Below are positions 36,600-46,263 of a stretch of DNA of 52,569 bases, one piece after another. Every line of letters begins with the position of its first letter. Position 1 is the first letter of the stretch. The stretch comes from Erysipelatoclostridium sp. AM42-17 (lineage in GTDB: Bacteria; Bacillota_I; Bacilli_A; Erysipelotrichales; Coprobacillaceae). The stretch is from NCBI RefSeq assembly GCF_003480255.1, contig NZ_QUIN01000016.1, positions 1-52,569 of the forward strand, written 5' to 3'. Made by a program: the position numbers and the translations under genes. Below the pieces are notes generated by a model, which was not told where the DNA came from, searched no databases, and was given only the letters and a program-made list of their open reading frames with translations.

Positions 36600-37277
36600 A
36601 TGGAATCTTTATTAGAATTCAAAAATGTAAGTTATTCATATCCTGATGGACAAGATGATCATCCTGTTTTAAAAGATACTTCTTATTCATTTGAAAAAGG
36701 GAAGGTCTATGCTATAGTGGGATCTAGTGGGAGTGGGAAAACAACAACTCTGGCATTAGCCTCAGGTTTAGATAGTCCTCAAGAAGGAAAAATCTTATAT
36801 AAACAAGAAGATATAAGTCAAATAGGTTTAACTAAGTATCGTAAAGAAAAAATGACGATCGTATTTCAGTCTTATAATCTTATTTATTATATGAATGCTT
36901 TGGATAATGTGATGTTAGCTTTAGATATCGCTCATAAAAAAATAAAAAATAAAAAAGAGTATTGCTTACAAATACTTGATCAATTAGGAATCTCTAAAGA
37001 TATGGCTTTAAGAGATGTGAGAAAATTATCAGGTGGACAACAACAAAGAGTCGCTATTGCTAGAGCGATTGTCAAGGATACTGATTTGATATTAGCTGAT
37101 GAACCTACTGGTAATCTAGATGAAGATAATGCATTAGAAGTCATGAAATTATTTATTGAATTAGCACATCAAGAAAATAAATGTGTGATTATTGTTAGTC
37201 ACTCACTCACATTAGCTTCAATGTGTGATCAACAATTAAAAATAAAAAATGAAAAGCTTATTGATTATTTTCAATAA
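36600..37277 (+). CDS. ABC transporter ATP-binding protein, MacB/LolD type
   Basis: A 225-aa ATPase: Walker [11 protein letters not shown]-loop [14 protein letters not shown], signature [14 protein letters not shown], Walker [13 protein letters not shown] and H-loop VSHS. It pairs with the upstream FtsX-type permease. Often such pairs are set next to a two-component system for antimicrobial peptides; none is present here. Confidence 0.93.
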   Translation: MESLLEFKNVSYSYPDGQDDHPVLKDTSYSFEKGKVYAIVGSSGSGKTTTLALASGLDSPQEGKILYKQEDISQIGLTKYRKEKMTIVFQSYNLIYYMNALDNVMLALDIAHKKIKNKKEYCLQILDQLGISKDMALRDVRKLSGGQQQRVAIARAIVKDTDLILADEPTGNLDEDNALEVMKLFIELAHQENKCVIIVSHSLTLASMCDQQLKIKNEKLIDYFQ

Positions 37278-37279
37278 GC
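37252..37279. terminator. Bidirectional terminator between exporter and GGDEF genes
   Basis: Arms AAGCTTATTG and CAATAAGCTT at the 3' ends of two convergent genes (stops at 37277 and 37280). Confidence 0.65.
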
Positions 37280-39466
37280 TTAATTTGTTATAGGATTTTT
37301 CATTTTTTTCTTTTTCTTACGTTCATACATTAAAGCATCCGCATCATTAATCATTTGGGTTAAATCTAATTGGGAATGATTAACATCAATGACTGAAATA
37401 CCATAAGAAACAGTTGTTTTAAAAGGTAAATGATGATGATGATTTTCACTTAAGGTGACATCTTCAATTGTCTGTTTAAAGTGATTGATAAATGATGTTC
37501 CTGCACATTTAAAGATAACTACAAATTCATCACCACCAATACGACCAATAACACTATTATCTTTAAAAATACGATTAATAATATGTGTTGCTACTTTAAT
37601 GGCTTCATCACCATATTTATGTCCAAAATTATCATTAATATATTTAAGTCGATCAATATCAGCTAAAAAGAAATAAGCATTTTCTTTTTCGTTTAATGAA
37701 TTTAAAAGACGATGTGCAGATTCTATAAGACCTCTACGATTTAATAAACCAGTAAGCGTATCAGTAGTAGAGAATTGTTTTAATTTATTTACTGCAGCAG
37801 AGAAATGCAAAGAAGAACCTATTTGACTTGAAATATAATCAATCAATTCAGATTGATCTAAAGATAAATCTGAAATAAAGAAACCAATTTGATAGTCGTT
37901 AGAATAAATAGCAGAAATTAACTGATAAGGTTTAATATCATTAAATATATTATGAAGATAATAAGCTTGTTGAGAACAAGGTATCACTTGTTGATTTTCT
38001 ATTTTAAGTTTTAAATATACCTTATCAGGTAGCTCAAATGGTTTATTATGATAGTAAGGAATCATTTCTTGATAAAGATATAACTTCGCATTCTTTACAC
38101 CAAAATGTTGTAAGTTATTAGCGAGTACATCAAAAATATGATTGTATTTATTCACCAGTGCGCTTTCACGATTTACTTTATTTAAATTAGTAAATTCTTC
38201 ATGATAATGTAATTCTCTTTTAGAAATAATCATATGATAAGAAGTAATGATTTTTGAATAGATTTTTCGATAAAAGAGATGAACATTTTTTTGATGTGAA
38301 TGATAACAATCTAAAACAAAAGAAGTTGCACTTAAAAACCTTTCAATATCAATATAATTAAGTAAATCATAAGTAAAAATACCTTCAATTATTTGACTCA
38401 TATCTCTTTTTGTTGAAGTATCAACTAACTGATCTTCATGAACAGTGAGTAATAAAGTAAATAATTGATTGACATTATCTTTAATTGGCAAATGATAAAC
38501 TAAACGATTATCAAATACATAATTAGTAATACCACTAGCGACATAATCTACTGGTAAGTGAGATTCTTTACAATCAAGTAAAAAACGATATAAATAATCT
38601 TCAGTTTGCGCATTATAACCAACAGATTCTCGAGGAATAAAGAACGTATCAATTGTTTTATGAAAGTGTTTATCTTTTTTTAAAGTGGATAATCCCTCAA
38701 TCGCTCCCATATAACCTAAATAAGAAGGATCAGTGTGGCATGAAGATAATAAAGGGATACAATGAGCAGCAATAGGTTCATCATCAAAGCCACAAATAAA
38801 GATATCTCGACCAATCTTTTTATTTGTCACAGCATTAACCTGTTGATACAAACAAAGTGCCAGTTCATCAGATGCACACATAATCCCATCTATATAGGGA
38901 TGTAAAATAAGCCAGTCACGGATAAGTTCATTATGATTTTTCGTATAATCGGATGCATAAAGAATATCATCATCTTGAATAGCCAAAGTGTGGTTTTTTA
39001 AAGAGGTTTTAAAGGCTTCAACCCTTTCAATAGAACCATGTGAGTCTTTTTTACCACTGATCATCCCAAGATGAAGACATCCACAATTTTCAATCATATA
39101 ATCAACAGCTTCTTTGGTTCCGGAAAAATTATTATATGATACAGAACTATATAGTGGTGAAGGTTGATTTAAAATAATAATAGGTACTTCAAATGATTTT
39201 AAAAATGCTTTAGCTATATCATTATTTTCTGGACATATTGATGAATAGGGAATTAATAAAAAATCAAGATCCATAACATTAGCGTATTGATAAACAATAG
39301 ATTTTTGATAATGATCAAGTTCTTGGTTTTCTTTTATCTTTCCACCATTTAAAATGATAAAATCAGCATCCATTTCAAGACAGGCAGCATGGGCTCCACG
39401 TGTTATCTTAGATAAATAATGAGAATCTGAGCAAATAAGGAGACCAACACGAGGACGTTTCTTCAT
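37280..39466 (-). CDS. LacI-type sensor domain plus GGDEF diguanylate cyclase
   Basis: A 728-aa cytosolic protein. Residues 1-280 are a LacI/GalR-like ligand-binding fold (VGLLICSDSHYLSKITRGAH, GIMCASDELALCLY, GRDIFICGFDDEPIA) but without the usual DNA-binding helices. Residues about 300-545 are a helical/GAF-like linker. Residues about 560-720 are a GGDEF domain with intact active site GGDEF near 643-647 and TDTLTGLLNRRGL. It should make cyclic di-GMP in response to a sugar or other small ligand. No RxxD inhibitory site is visible before GGDEF. Its promoter holds a LacI-type palindrome. Confidence 0.88.
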   Translation of the reverse strand: MKKRPRVGLLICSDSHYLSKITRGAHAACLEMDADFIILNGGKIKENQELDHYQKSIVYQYANVMDLDFLLIPYSSICPENNDIAKAFLKSFEVPIIILNQPSPLYSSVSYNNFSGTKEAVDYMIENCGCLHLGMISGKKDSHGSIERVEAFKTSLKNHTLAIQDDDILYASDYTKNHNELIRDWLILHPYIDGIMCASDELALCLYQQVNAVTNKKIGRDIFICGFDDEPIAAHCIPLLSSCHTDPSYLGYMGAIEGLSTLKKDKHFHKTIDTFFIPRESVGYNAQTEDYLYRFLLDCKESHLPVDYVASGITNYVFDNRLVYHLPIKDNVNQLFTLLLTVHEDQLVDTSTKRDMSQIIEGIFTYDLLNYIDIERFLSATSFVLDCYHSHQKNVHLFYRKIYSKIITSYHMIISKRELHYHEEFTNLNKVNRESALVNKYNHIFDVLANNLQHFGVKNAKLYLYQEMIPYYHNKPFELPDKVYLKLKIENQQVIPCSQQAYYLHNIFNDIKPYQLISAIYSNDYQIGFFISDLSLDQSELIDYISSQIGSSLHFSAAVNKLKQFSTTDTLTGLLNRRGLIESAHRLLNSLNEKENAYFFLADIDRLKYINDNFGHKYGDEAIKVATHIINRIFKDNSVIGRIGGDEFVVIFKCAGTSFINHFKQTIEDVTLSENHHHHLPFKTTVSYGISVIDVNHSQLDLTQMINDADALMYERKKKKKMKNPITN

Positions 39467-39490
39467 TTTAAATCACCTCCGAATACCACT

Positions 39491-39519
39491 ATTATACCAC
39501 TGATTAAGCGCTTACACAA
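39491..39519 (-). promoter_or_regulatory. Promoter with LacI-type operator in the spacer (diguanylate cyclase gene)
   Basis: On the minus strand TTGTGT (39519-39514) and TATAAT (39496-39491) are separated by exactly 17 bp. The palindrome TAAGCGCTTA (39505-39514) lies in that spacer and reaches the -35 box, so a bound LacI/CcpA-type protein would block it. The SDR gene has a similar site at 24267. Confidence 0.55.
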
Positions 39520-39545
39520 TAAGACTTACACGAGTAAGTCTTATT
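39519..39545 (-). terminator. Hairpin at end of small ORF
   Basis: Perfect 12-bp arms AATAAGACTTAC and GTAAGTCTTATT with a 4-nt loop, overlapping the stop of the 97-aa gene. There is no strong T tract after it on the minus strand, so its terminator role is likely but not certain. Confidence 0.5.
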
Positions 39546-39834
39546 GAAAAGCAAGTTGATTTTTAGATGTTAAAGAAGGAATTTGAAGACCTATTTTAGC
39601 TCTTTGATGATAAGGGATTAGTTGAAATAAAGGACAAAGATACATAAAAGGAGAATAACGTAATTCATGCTTTAAAATAGATAGAACATGTTCTAATTTT
39701 AAAGTCGTATCAATTTCTAAAATGAGATCATAATCTAATTGATAACTGTTTTTAATTTTAATACGGGAATCTTGATGATTTTGAATCATCAATGAAAAAA
39801 CATGATAATTACCAGATGTTAAACAAAGTTTCAT
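39541..39834 (-). CDS. Hypothetical small protein (97 aa)
   Basis: A 97-aa soluble protein with a good RBS (AGGAGGTG just upstream of ATG 39834) and its own terminal hairpin. No motif is recognised. It sits in front of the diguanylate cyclase gene on the same strand. With the promoter and operator of that gene lying between, the two are probably transcribed separately, with some read-through possible. Confidence 0.6.
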   Translation of the reverse strand: MKLCLTSGNYHVFSLMIQNHQDSRIKIKNSYQLDYDLILEIDTTLKLEHVLSILKHELRYSPFMYLCPLFQLIPYHQRAKIGLQIPSLTSKNQLAFQ

Positions 39835-39957
39835 TCTCTCACCTCCTCTTTTATTTTTTACAAACTAAAAGAATTTATGCTTATCATGACTCAATTATTT
39901 ACATAAATTTACAATTTAGTTATAATGTAATAAAAAATTATTAGTGGGGTGGAAATC

Positions 39958-40869
39958 ATGATTTTAAATACAATGTGTAAATTGTTTTTTGCGATTATTA
40001 TTGGTTTTGTATTAAATAAAAAAGATATTTTAAATACGAAAGTAAATAAAAGTATTTCTTCTTTAATTATTCAAATTGCCAATCCATGTTTAATTGTTGG
40101 ATCAGTTGCTTCAATGAAAAGTGGAAATAATCATTTAGCGATAGAATTATTAACAGTAGGTTTAGTTATCTATATTGCGATGCCCATTATTAGTTTTATT
40201 TTAGTTAAAGTATTACCATTAAAAGCTGATTATCAAAAAACATATATTTGTATGCTTATGTTTTCTAATTGTGGTTTTATGGCTTTGCCTATTTTACAAT
40301 CAATGTTTGGCAATCAAGCTGTATTCTATAATACATTACTCCATATGCCTTATAATCTTTTATTCTTTACACTGGGAGCTTATTTACTGGCTAAAGATGG
40401 TGAAGGAGATTTTAAATTTGAAATTAAACAATTGGTTACCCCAGGTGTCATTTCATCTATTTTAGCGATAGTATTATATTTTACAGCCTATTCATTACCA
40501 ACCCCTATAAGTGAATCTCTTAACTTTGTTGGTTCACTTGTTACCCCACTATCTATGATTTCTATTGGTGCATCTATTGGTGATTATCCAATACTTGAGG
40601 TACTAAAAGATAAAAGTTTATATTTTATTACAGTGTTAAGATTAGTCGCAGCACCCCTATTTGTTTTCTTTCTCGCAAGTTTTTTAACGCAAGATATGAT
40701 GATTATTAAAATTGCGACTATTTCAATCGGTATGCCAGTAGGTTCAATGGTAGCCATGGGAGCAAATGAATATAATGGTAATGTTCAAGTAGCTTCTTCA
40801 GGTGTTGCTCTTTCTACATTATTATCATTGATAACAATTCCTATCATGTTATTTATCTTGGGTGCCTAG
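39958..40869 (+). CDS. AEC-family (auxin efflux carrier-like) transporter
   Basis: A 303-aa membrane protein with ten hydrophobic segments in two halves: N-terminal KLFFAIIIGFVLNKKDIL, ANPCLIVGS, MFSNCGFMALPILQ and the late GASIGDYPI and PVGSMVAMGA, all typical of the AEC family. Members export malonate, malate or other organic acids. ATG 39958 fits the GGGGTGG site. It lies just before the TPP riboswitch, but that element reads downstream. Confidence 0.88.
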   Translation: MILNTMCKLFFAIIIGFVLNKKDILNTKVNKSISSLIIQIANPCLIVGSVASMKSGNNHLAIELLTVGLVIYIAMPIISFILVKVLPLKADYQKTYICMLMFSNCGFMALPILQSMFGNQAVFYNTLLHMPYNLLFFTLGAYLLAKDGEGDFKFEIKQLVTPGVISSILAIVLYFTAYSLPTPISESLNFVGSLVTPLSMISIGASIGDYPILEVLKDKSLYFITVLRLVAAPLFVFFLASFLTQDMMIIKIATISIGMPVGSMVAMGANEYNGNVQVASSGVALSTLLSLITIPIMLFILGA

Positions 40870-40913
40870 ACAAAATAAGGGAAAGCCCCTATAATAAGAG
40901 TACAATATAAATA

Positions 40914-41037
40914 AACAGGGGAGCTTGTAGACAGGCTGAGAGTAAGTTGTAAACTTAGACCCATAACCTGATTTGGATAATGCCAACGTAGGAACGATAC
41001 ATAGGACAGAGATTCTTTTCAGGTTCTCTGTTTTTTT
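40914..41037 (+). promoter_or_regulatory. TPP riboswitch with terminator
   Basis: The thi-box core is complete: AGGGGAGC, GGCTGAGAG (40934-40942), CCATAACCTGATTTGGATAA and TGCCAACGTAGGAACG, folded as the two-helix TPP aptamer. It is followed by a terminator stem ACAGAGA/TTCTCTGT (about 41006-41031) with T7. TPP binding should stop transcription of thiM-thiED. Confidence 0.96.
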
Positions 41038-41057
41038 ATAAATAAAAGGAGAACACA

Positions 41058-41876
41058 ATGAAAGAACAATTAGAAAACGTAAAGAAAAAAAGACCACTTA
41101 TTCATAACATTACAAATTATGTAACTGTTAATGATGTGGCCAATATGATTTTAGCTGTAGGGGCAAGCCCTATTATGGCTGATGATGAAGGGGAAGTCGA
41201 AGAAATTACTTCCATTTGTAATGGTTTAAATATTAATATTGGAACTTTAAATCATAGAACAATTCAATCTATGATCAAGGCAGGAAAAAAAGCAAATGAA
41301 TTAAATCATCTTGTCTTATTAGACCCAGTAGGAGTAGGAGCCAGTACTTTAAGAACTCAAACTGCACTAAAATTAATCGAAGAAGTTCAATTTTCAGTTA
41401 TTAGAGGAAATATTTCAGAAATTAAAACACTTGCTTTAAACCAAGGAAATACCCATGGTGTAGATGCGAGTGAAATGGATGCCGTTACTCAAGATAACCT
41501 AGAACAAAACGTTGCTTTCGTAAAAGAATATGCTCAAAAAATGAATGCCATTATCGCTGTCACAGGAGCAATTGACTTAGTAAGTGATGGAAAAGAATGT
41601 TATGTTATTTATAACGGGGAAAAAGAAATGAGTGCGATTACAGGTACTGGATGTCAATTATCAGGGTTAATGACAGCTTATATTACAGCTAATCCTAAAA
41701 CACCATTAAAAGCATGTGTCGCAGCAGTATGCCAAATGGGATTAGCAGGTGAAATCGCTAAAACACATCTACAGTCATTTGAAGGAAATGCCACTTATCG
41801 TAATCGTATTATTGATGCAGTGAATCATATGGATGGATATATTTTACAAGCAGGAGCTAAATATGAAATTAAATAA
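41058..41876 (+). CDS. thiM: Hydroxyethylthiazole kinase ThiM
   Basis: A 272-aa salvage kinase that phosphorylates the thiazole alcohol of thiamin with ATP. Conserved blocks are visible: RPLIHNITNYVTVNDVANM, GASPIMADDEGEVEE, VLLDPVGVGAS, VIRGNISEI and the catalytic GTGCQLSG near residue 198. It lies directly under the TPP riboswitch and overlaps the ThiE-ThiD gene by 14 bp. Confidence 0.96.
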   Translation: MKEQLENVKKKRPLIHNITNYVTVNDVANMILAVGASPIMADDEGEVEEITSICNGLNINIGTLNHRTIQSMIKAGKKANELNHLVLLDPVGVGASTLRTQTALKLIEEVQFSVIRGNISEIKTLALNQGNTHGVDASEMDAVTQDNLEQNVAFVKEYAQKMNAIIAVTGAIDLVSDGKECYVIYNGEKEMSAITGTGCQLSGLMTAYITANPKTPLKACVAAVCQMGLAGEIAKTHLQSFEGNATYRNRIIDAVNHMDGYILQAGAKYEIK

Positions 41877-43287
41877 GAATGATTTATTATTATATGCGGT
41901 AACTGATCGTAGATGGTTAAAAAATCAAACTTTGTATCAACAGGTAGAACAAACCCTTAAAGGGGGAACAACAATGGTACAAATTCGTGAAAAAGATTTA
42001 GATCATGAATCTTTTTTACAAGAAGCAAAACAAATTCAAGTATTGTGTAAACAATATCAAGTGCCACTTATTATTAATGATGATGTTCAATTAGCTAAGG
42101 AAATTGATGCTGATGGTGTACATATTGGTCAAGATGATTTAGATTTAAAGAAGGCAAGAGATATCTTAGGACCTGATAAGATTATTGGTGTATCGGCTCA
42201 TGATTTAAATGAAGCTAAGATGGCTTATGATGGGGGAGCAGATTATTTAGGTGTTGGTGCTATTTTTACAACCGCAACTAAAGATGATGCTGATGCGGTT
42301 TCTTTAAAAACATTAAAAGAGATTTGTCAACAAATTGATATTCCTGTTGTAGCCATTGGGGGTATTAATGAACACAATATTTTATCATTAACCGGTAGTG
42401 GTATTGATGGTGTCGCTATTGTCAGTGCTATTTTTGCGAGTGATGATATTCAAGGTAGTAGTGAAATTTTAAAACAAAAAACACAAAGAATTGTTCATCC
42501 CCAAATTCATAGTGCTTTAACAATAGCTGGAAGTGATAGTAGTGGTGGTGCAGGCATTCAGGCAGACTTAAAAACCATGTTAGCACATCATGTTTATGGT
42601 ATGAGTGCGATTACGGCTTTAACTGCTCAAAATACAGCAGGAGTAGCCGGTATTTTAGATGTGACACCTGATTTTCTTGCTTTACAGTTAGATAGTATTT
42701 TTCAAGATATCTATCCTGAAGCAGTAAAAATAGGTATGGTGTCCAAAGGATCACTCATTAAGGTTATTGCTGATAAATTACACCAATATCCCGTTTATAA
42801 TATTGTGATTGATCCCGTCATGGTAGCAACCAGTGGGGCAAAATTACTTAATGATGATGCAATTAACGTACTTAAAGATTACTTATTTTCTTTAGCAACA
42901 GTTCTCACTCCTAATATTCCCGAAGCAATGATTTTGTCTGATATAGAAATTAAAAATGAAGAAGATATGAAAAAAGCAGCTCAAATTATGAGTGAAAAAT
43001 ATCAATGTGCCATTTTAGTTAAAGGTGGACATCAAATTAATGACGCTAATGATTTATTATACGACGGTCATCACTTTACATGGTTTAAAGGGAAAAAAAT
43101 TGATAACCAAAATACCCATGGGACAGGATGTACTTTATCAAGTGCCATTGCTTCTAACTTAGCCAAAGGTGATAACTTACATGATGCAATCAAAAAAGCT
43201 AAAGATTATATTTCTGGATGTTTACAAGAAAATTTAGATTTGGGTAGTGGTCAAGGACCTATGGACCATGGATATAAATTAAAATAA
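41863..43287 (+). CDS. thiED: Fused ThiE-ThiD thiamin synthesis enzyme
   Basis: A 474-aa bifunctional protein. Residues 1-205 are thiamin-phosphate synthase (LYAVTDRRWL, GGTTMVQIREKDLD, VPLIINDDVQLA, GVHIGQDD, GIGAIF-like GVGAIFTTATK). Residues 215-474 are HMP/HMP-P kinase ThiD (ALTIAGSDSSGGAGIQADLKT, DPVMVATSGAKLL, NTHGTGCTLSSAIA). With ThiM it makes a full salvage route from thiazole and HMP to thiamin phosphate; no de novo ThiC/ThiG is present here. ATG 41863 follows AGGAGC. Confidence 0.95.
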   Translation: MKLNKNDLLLYAVTDRRWLKNQTLYQQVEQTLKGGTTMVQIREKDLDHESFLQEAKQIQVLCKQYQVPLIINDDVQLAKEIDADGVHIGQDDLDLKKARDILGPDKIIGVSAHDLNEAKMAYDGGADYLGVGAIFTTATKDDADAVSLKTLKEICQQIDIPVVAIGGINEHNILSLTGSGIDGVAIVSAIFASDDIQGSSEILKQKTQRIVHPQIHSALTIAGSDSSGGAGIQADLKTMLAHHVYGMSAITALTAQNTAGVAGILDVTPDFLALQLDSIFQDIYPEAVKIGMVSKGSLIKVIADKLHQYPVYNIVIDPVMVATSGAKLLNDDAINVLKDYLFSLATVLTPNIPEAMILSDIEIKNEEDMKKAAQIMSEKYQCAILVKGGHQINDANDLLYDGHHFTWFKGKKIDNQNTHGTGCTLSSAIASNLAKGDNLHDAIKKAKDYISGCLQENLDLGSGQGPMDHGYKLK

Positions 43288-43313
43288 ACAAGATATTTTT
43301 ATCTTGTTTTTTT
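43286..43313 (+). terminator. Rho-independent terminator after thiED
   Basis: Arms AAACAAGATA and TATCTTGTTT with T7. Confidence 0.85.
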
Positions 43314-43373
43314 AATTTAGAAAATATAAAGAGATAAAAAAACATTATGATATACTTTTTTTGAGGTGAAAGT

Positions 43374-44180
43374 ATGAAACAAAAAGTATTATTTTTTGAT
43401 ATTGATGGAACATTAATATGGTCGCAAGCAGGAATTATGGACATTCCTCAAGGAGTAAAAGAACAATTATTGAAACTTAAAGCACAAGGACATAAATTAT
43501 TTATCTGTAGTGGCAGACCTAAAGCTATGTTAGAAGATAAATGGTGTGATGGAACATTTGATGGTTATATTCTTACTAATGGTGCATATGTAGAAATTGA
43601 TGGACAATCAATCTATGAAAATAGAATGGATTATGATTTATCTATGCAAACAGTAAAGATGTTAGAAGAGTTAAAATGTGATTATATGATTGCAACAGCC
43701 CATCATCTTTATATTGATCCTCGTCATCAAGAACTTTATCAATTTTTTGTTAATTTAAGACATAATGATGATTTATTTACAACAAAGTTTAATCGTGATG
43801 AAGTGTTAAAAAAAGTATTGAAAATAGAAGCAAATGTAACAAATCAAGATAAAGACAAAATAGAAGAATATATCAAAAAACATTTTGGATATGTGATTAA
43901 CTATGATGAACATGGTAGTGATAATGCATTTGAGTTTTATTCACCTACTATTTCCAAAGCAACAGGAATTCAAAAAGTATTAGATTATTATCATCTAGAT
44001 CAAGAAGCGACTTATGCCTTTGGTGATGGCGAAAATGATTTAGAAATGGTTGAATATTGTCATGTAGGAGTTGCAATGGGCAATGCCTGTTCTCTATTAA
44101 AAGAAAAAGCCAACATTATTTGTAAATCTATTAGAGAAAATGGTTTAGAAGAGATATTAAAAATATTGTTTTGTGAATAA
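43374..44180 (+). CDS. HAD-superfamily Cof-type phosphatase
   Basis: A 268-aa HAD IIB hydrolase: nucleophile DIDGTL at 9-14, ICSGRPKAM, then the K-containing DNAFEFYSPTISKATGI block and motif IV FGDGENDLEM. Unlike the tandem pair at 8.6-10.3 kb it keeps the normal SGR second motif. It dephosphorylates a sugar phosphate or flavin-type ester; the substrate is unassigned. RBS GAGGTGA. Confidence 0.9.
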   Translation: MKQKVLFFDIDGTLIWSQAGIMDIPQGVKEQLLKLKAQGHKLFICSGRPKAMLEDKWCDGTFDGYILTNGAYVEIDGQSIYENRMDYDLSMQTVKMLEELKCDYMIATAHHLYIDPRHQELYQFFVNLRHNDDLFTTKFNRDEVLKKVLKIEANVTNQDKDKIEEYIKKHFGYVINYDEHGSDNAFEFYSPTISKATGIQKVLDYYHLDQEATYAFGDGENDLEMVEYCHVGVAMGNACSLLKEKANIICKSIRENGLEEILKILFCE

Positions 44181-44246
44181 TACATATGTCAAGACTGTTA
44201 TTTAAAAATCTAATTGGTATAATGATATTCATGAGGTGAATTTTTT

Positions 44247-44501
44247 ATGGAATGTGCATTATATTTTAAGGACATGGATAATAAAGATCATAATAATTAT
44301 CCAAAGAAAGTCTATCGAGTAGAAGAATCAAAAATGTTTATTGAAATACTCGATGAAAATCATATTCAAGGATGTTCTAAATACTTTAGCAGTATTCGTG
44401 CAAGAGATAATTATATTAACGATAGAAAAGAACATATCTTGAGAATTAATGATAATGAAGTGAAAAACATTCAAAACTATTGGCAAAACACAAGCAAATA
44501 A
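44247..44501 (+). CDS. Hypothetical small protein (84 aa)
   Basis: An 84-aa soluble protein behind a strong GAGGTGA site and ending in a bidirectional terminator, so it is probably real. It has mixed alpha/beta content and no recognisable motif. It is convergent with the 2-hydroxyacid dehydrogenase gene. Confidence 0.6.
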   Translation: MECALYFKDMDNKDHNNYPKKVYRVEESKMFIEILDENHIQGCSKYFSSIRARDNYINDRKEHILRINDNEVKNIQNYWQNTSK

Positions 44502-44526
44502 AAAAGCATCGTCAGATGCTTTTTTA
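44499..44526. terminator. Bidirectional terminator
   Basis: Arms AAAAAGCATC and GATGCTTTTT with loop GTCA between two convergent genes. Confidence 0.85.
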
Positions 44527-45489
44527 TTTTTTATAAGAAACAACACGACGATAGCCGGTATTAAAGTCAACTTCGTTTTCTAATACCTCACTATTTTTTA
44601 AATGATGAAGATTACGCATAACTAATTGACAATATGCATTTCTCACACTATCCCAAACAAAGCCACCCGAACTATGAGGGGTAATCATGACTCTGTCTAT
44701 GTTCCATAATGGCGAAGAACAATCTAATGGTTCATTTTCAACAACGTCAAGTCCTACGCCATAAAGATGCCCTTCATTTAAAATTTGAACTAAATCATCA
44801 CTAACGATTGCACTTCCTCTACCTACATTAATAATAATAGCATCAGGTTTCATTTTAGATAATTTTTTATAATCAAATAAATGAATTGTTTGTTTATTTT
44901 GAGGTAAAGCAAGAATAACAAAGTCACATTGTGGCAAGAGTTCATCTAATTGATCTAATGTATAAATATCATCTACATAAGGAAGATGATCTTGTTTTCT
45001 TCTTTTTACAGCAGATATATGACAATCAAATGCCTTTAATCTTCTTGCTGTTTCATAACCAATATCACCATAACCTACAATACAAACATGACTGTGATAG
45101 ATTTCTTTTCCTTGTTTTAACGGATGCCATTGTTGTTTTGTCATTTGCAAAGAATAGAATTTAAAGTTTTTACATAATGCAATCATCATGCCGATAATAT
45201 GTTCACTTATGGCTTTACCATAACTTCCACTTGCATTTGCTAACTGGGTGTTTTTGTGAAGGATACCTTCTTTAATATAAGCATCACTTCCAGCACTATT
45301 TAAAAAGATAGCTTGAAGATGTTCTTGATTTAATTGGAGTGATAAAGAAGGATTACCGATAATCACATCTGCGTTATCAATATCTTTTTGTGTAGGCTTT
45401 TTATTGATGATAAAGGTATCATCAATAAAAGCATTTTGAATTTCTTTTATTTCTTGATCTTGTAAAGGTGCACATACTAATATTTTCAT
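44524..45489 (-). CDS. D-2-hydroxyacid dehydrogenase family protein
   Basis: A 321-aa NAD-dependent dehydrogenase: the Rossmann motif VGYGDIGYETARRL near residue 145, NVGRGSAIV with the substrate Arg, the Asp/Glu-containing GVGLDVVENEPL, and the catalytic His in TPHSSGG. It interconverts a 2-ketoacid and a D-hydroxyacid. ATG 45489 is the second of two adjacent ATGs and best fits GGAGG; the longer ORF runs into PadR and a terminator. Confidence 0.88.
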   Translation of the reverse strand: MKILVCAPLQDQEIKEIQNAFIDDTFIINKKPTQKDIDNADVIIGNPSLSLQLNQEHLQAIFLNSAGSDAYIKEGILHKNTQLANASGSYGKAISEHIIGMMIALCKNFKFYSLQMTKQQWHPLKQGKEIYHSHVCIVGYGDIGYETARRLKAFDCHISAVKRRKQDHLPYVDDIYTLDQLDELLPQCDFVILALPQNKQTIHLFDYKKLSKMKPDAIIINVGRGSAIVSDDLVQILNEGHLYGVGLDVVENEPLDCSSPLWNIDRVMITPHSSGGFVWDSVRNAYCQLVMRNLHHLKNSEVLENEVDFNTGYRRVVSYKK

Positions 45490-45515
45490 CATGATACCTC
45501 CGTTGTTATTATACA

Positions 45516-45538
45516 TAAAAAAAGCCCAAGTTGGGCTT
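45516..45538 (-). terminator. Terminator of padR-type gene
   Basis: Arms AAGCCCAA and TTGGGCTT; on the minus strand they are followed by T7. It overlaps the PadR stop and separates it from the dehydrogenase gene. Confidence 0.8.
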
Positions 45539-45863
45539 AATCGGACATAATATTTTTGATACAACCTGTTATTGTTAAATAATGTTGATAAAGTTGTTCT
45601 AAATATTGTTTTCCTTCTGGAGTGATTTTATAGTAAACACGTGTTTGTCTTTTGTTAATAAGACGGCGTTCACTTGTAATGTAACCTTGATCTGTTAATT
45701 TATAAAGAATTGGATACATTGTTCCTTCTGCAATATTAATATGACCATCAGATTGTTTTTTTAAAGTTTGTACAATTTGATATCCATAACATTCTTCTCC
45801 AGAGTCGATAATTTTTAATAAAACCATTTCTATTCTAAAAAAATTCTTTGCAGTACGTGTCAT
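45537..45863 (-). CDS. PadR-family transcriptional regulator
   Basis: A 108-aa PadR protein: LLKIIDSGEECYGYQIVQTL, GTMYPILYKLTDQGYI winged helix and VYYKITPEGKQYLEQL. The family represses detoxification and transporter genes. A well-formed promoter (TTGACA with TAATAT) sits upstream on the minus strand. The target is not evident from neighbours. Confidence 0.9.
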   Translation of the reverse strand: MTRTAKNFFRIEMVLLKIIDSGEECYGYQIVQTLKKQSDGHINIAEGTMYPILYKLTDQGYITSERRLINKRQTRVYYKITPEGKQYLEQLYQHYLTITGCIKNIMSD

Positions 45864-46049
45864 ATTATCTCCTTTTTTATTCTATAGATTAATATTATTA
45901 CTATCGTCATAATTGTCAAGTTTTTTGCATTTTTTGGTAATAAAAAATAATAATTTACTAGAAAATATAATAAAATCTTTACATTTTTGACACATTTTTA
46001 CCAAAATTTGGCAGTAAAATAGAATTAGAAATAAATAAGGGGTGATATC

Positions 46050-46238
46050 ATGAAAAAATATGTTTTATCAATGATAACAATGATAGGGGTTATCTTGACA
46101 TCAGTTCAATCATGTTTCGCATTAACAAATCAAGCAGTCAATGAAAGTAGTCATCCGCCATATTGGCTTATTATTTTAATTATTGGAACATTTATATGGA
46201 TGGTTATTCTTTACTGTATGGAAAATCATCACAATTAA
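46050..46238 (+). CDS. Small membrane/secreted protein (62 aa)
   Basis: A 62-residue protein with a signal-like N-terminus (MKKYVLSMITMIGVILTSVQ, possible cleavage after CFA) and one more hydrophobic segment (WLIILIIGTFIWMVILY). RBS AAGGGGTGA and a two-way terminator make it likely real. The function is unknown. Confidence 0.6.
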   Translation: MKKYVLSMITMIGVILTSVQSCFALTNQAVNESSHPPYWLIILIIGTFIWMVILYCMENHHN

Positions 46239-46263
46239 AAAAGCAGGGGAACCTGCTTTTTTA
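46236..46263. terminator. Bidirectional terminator
   Basis: Arms AAAAAGCAGG and CCTGCTTTTT between convergent genes ending at 46238 and 46261. Confidence 0.85.
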
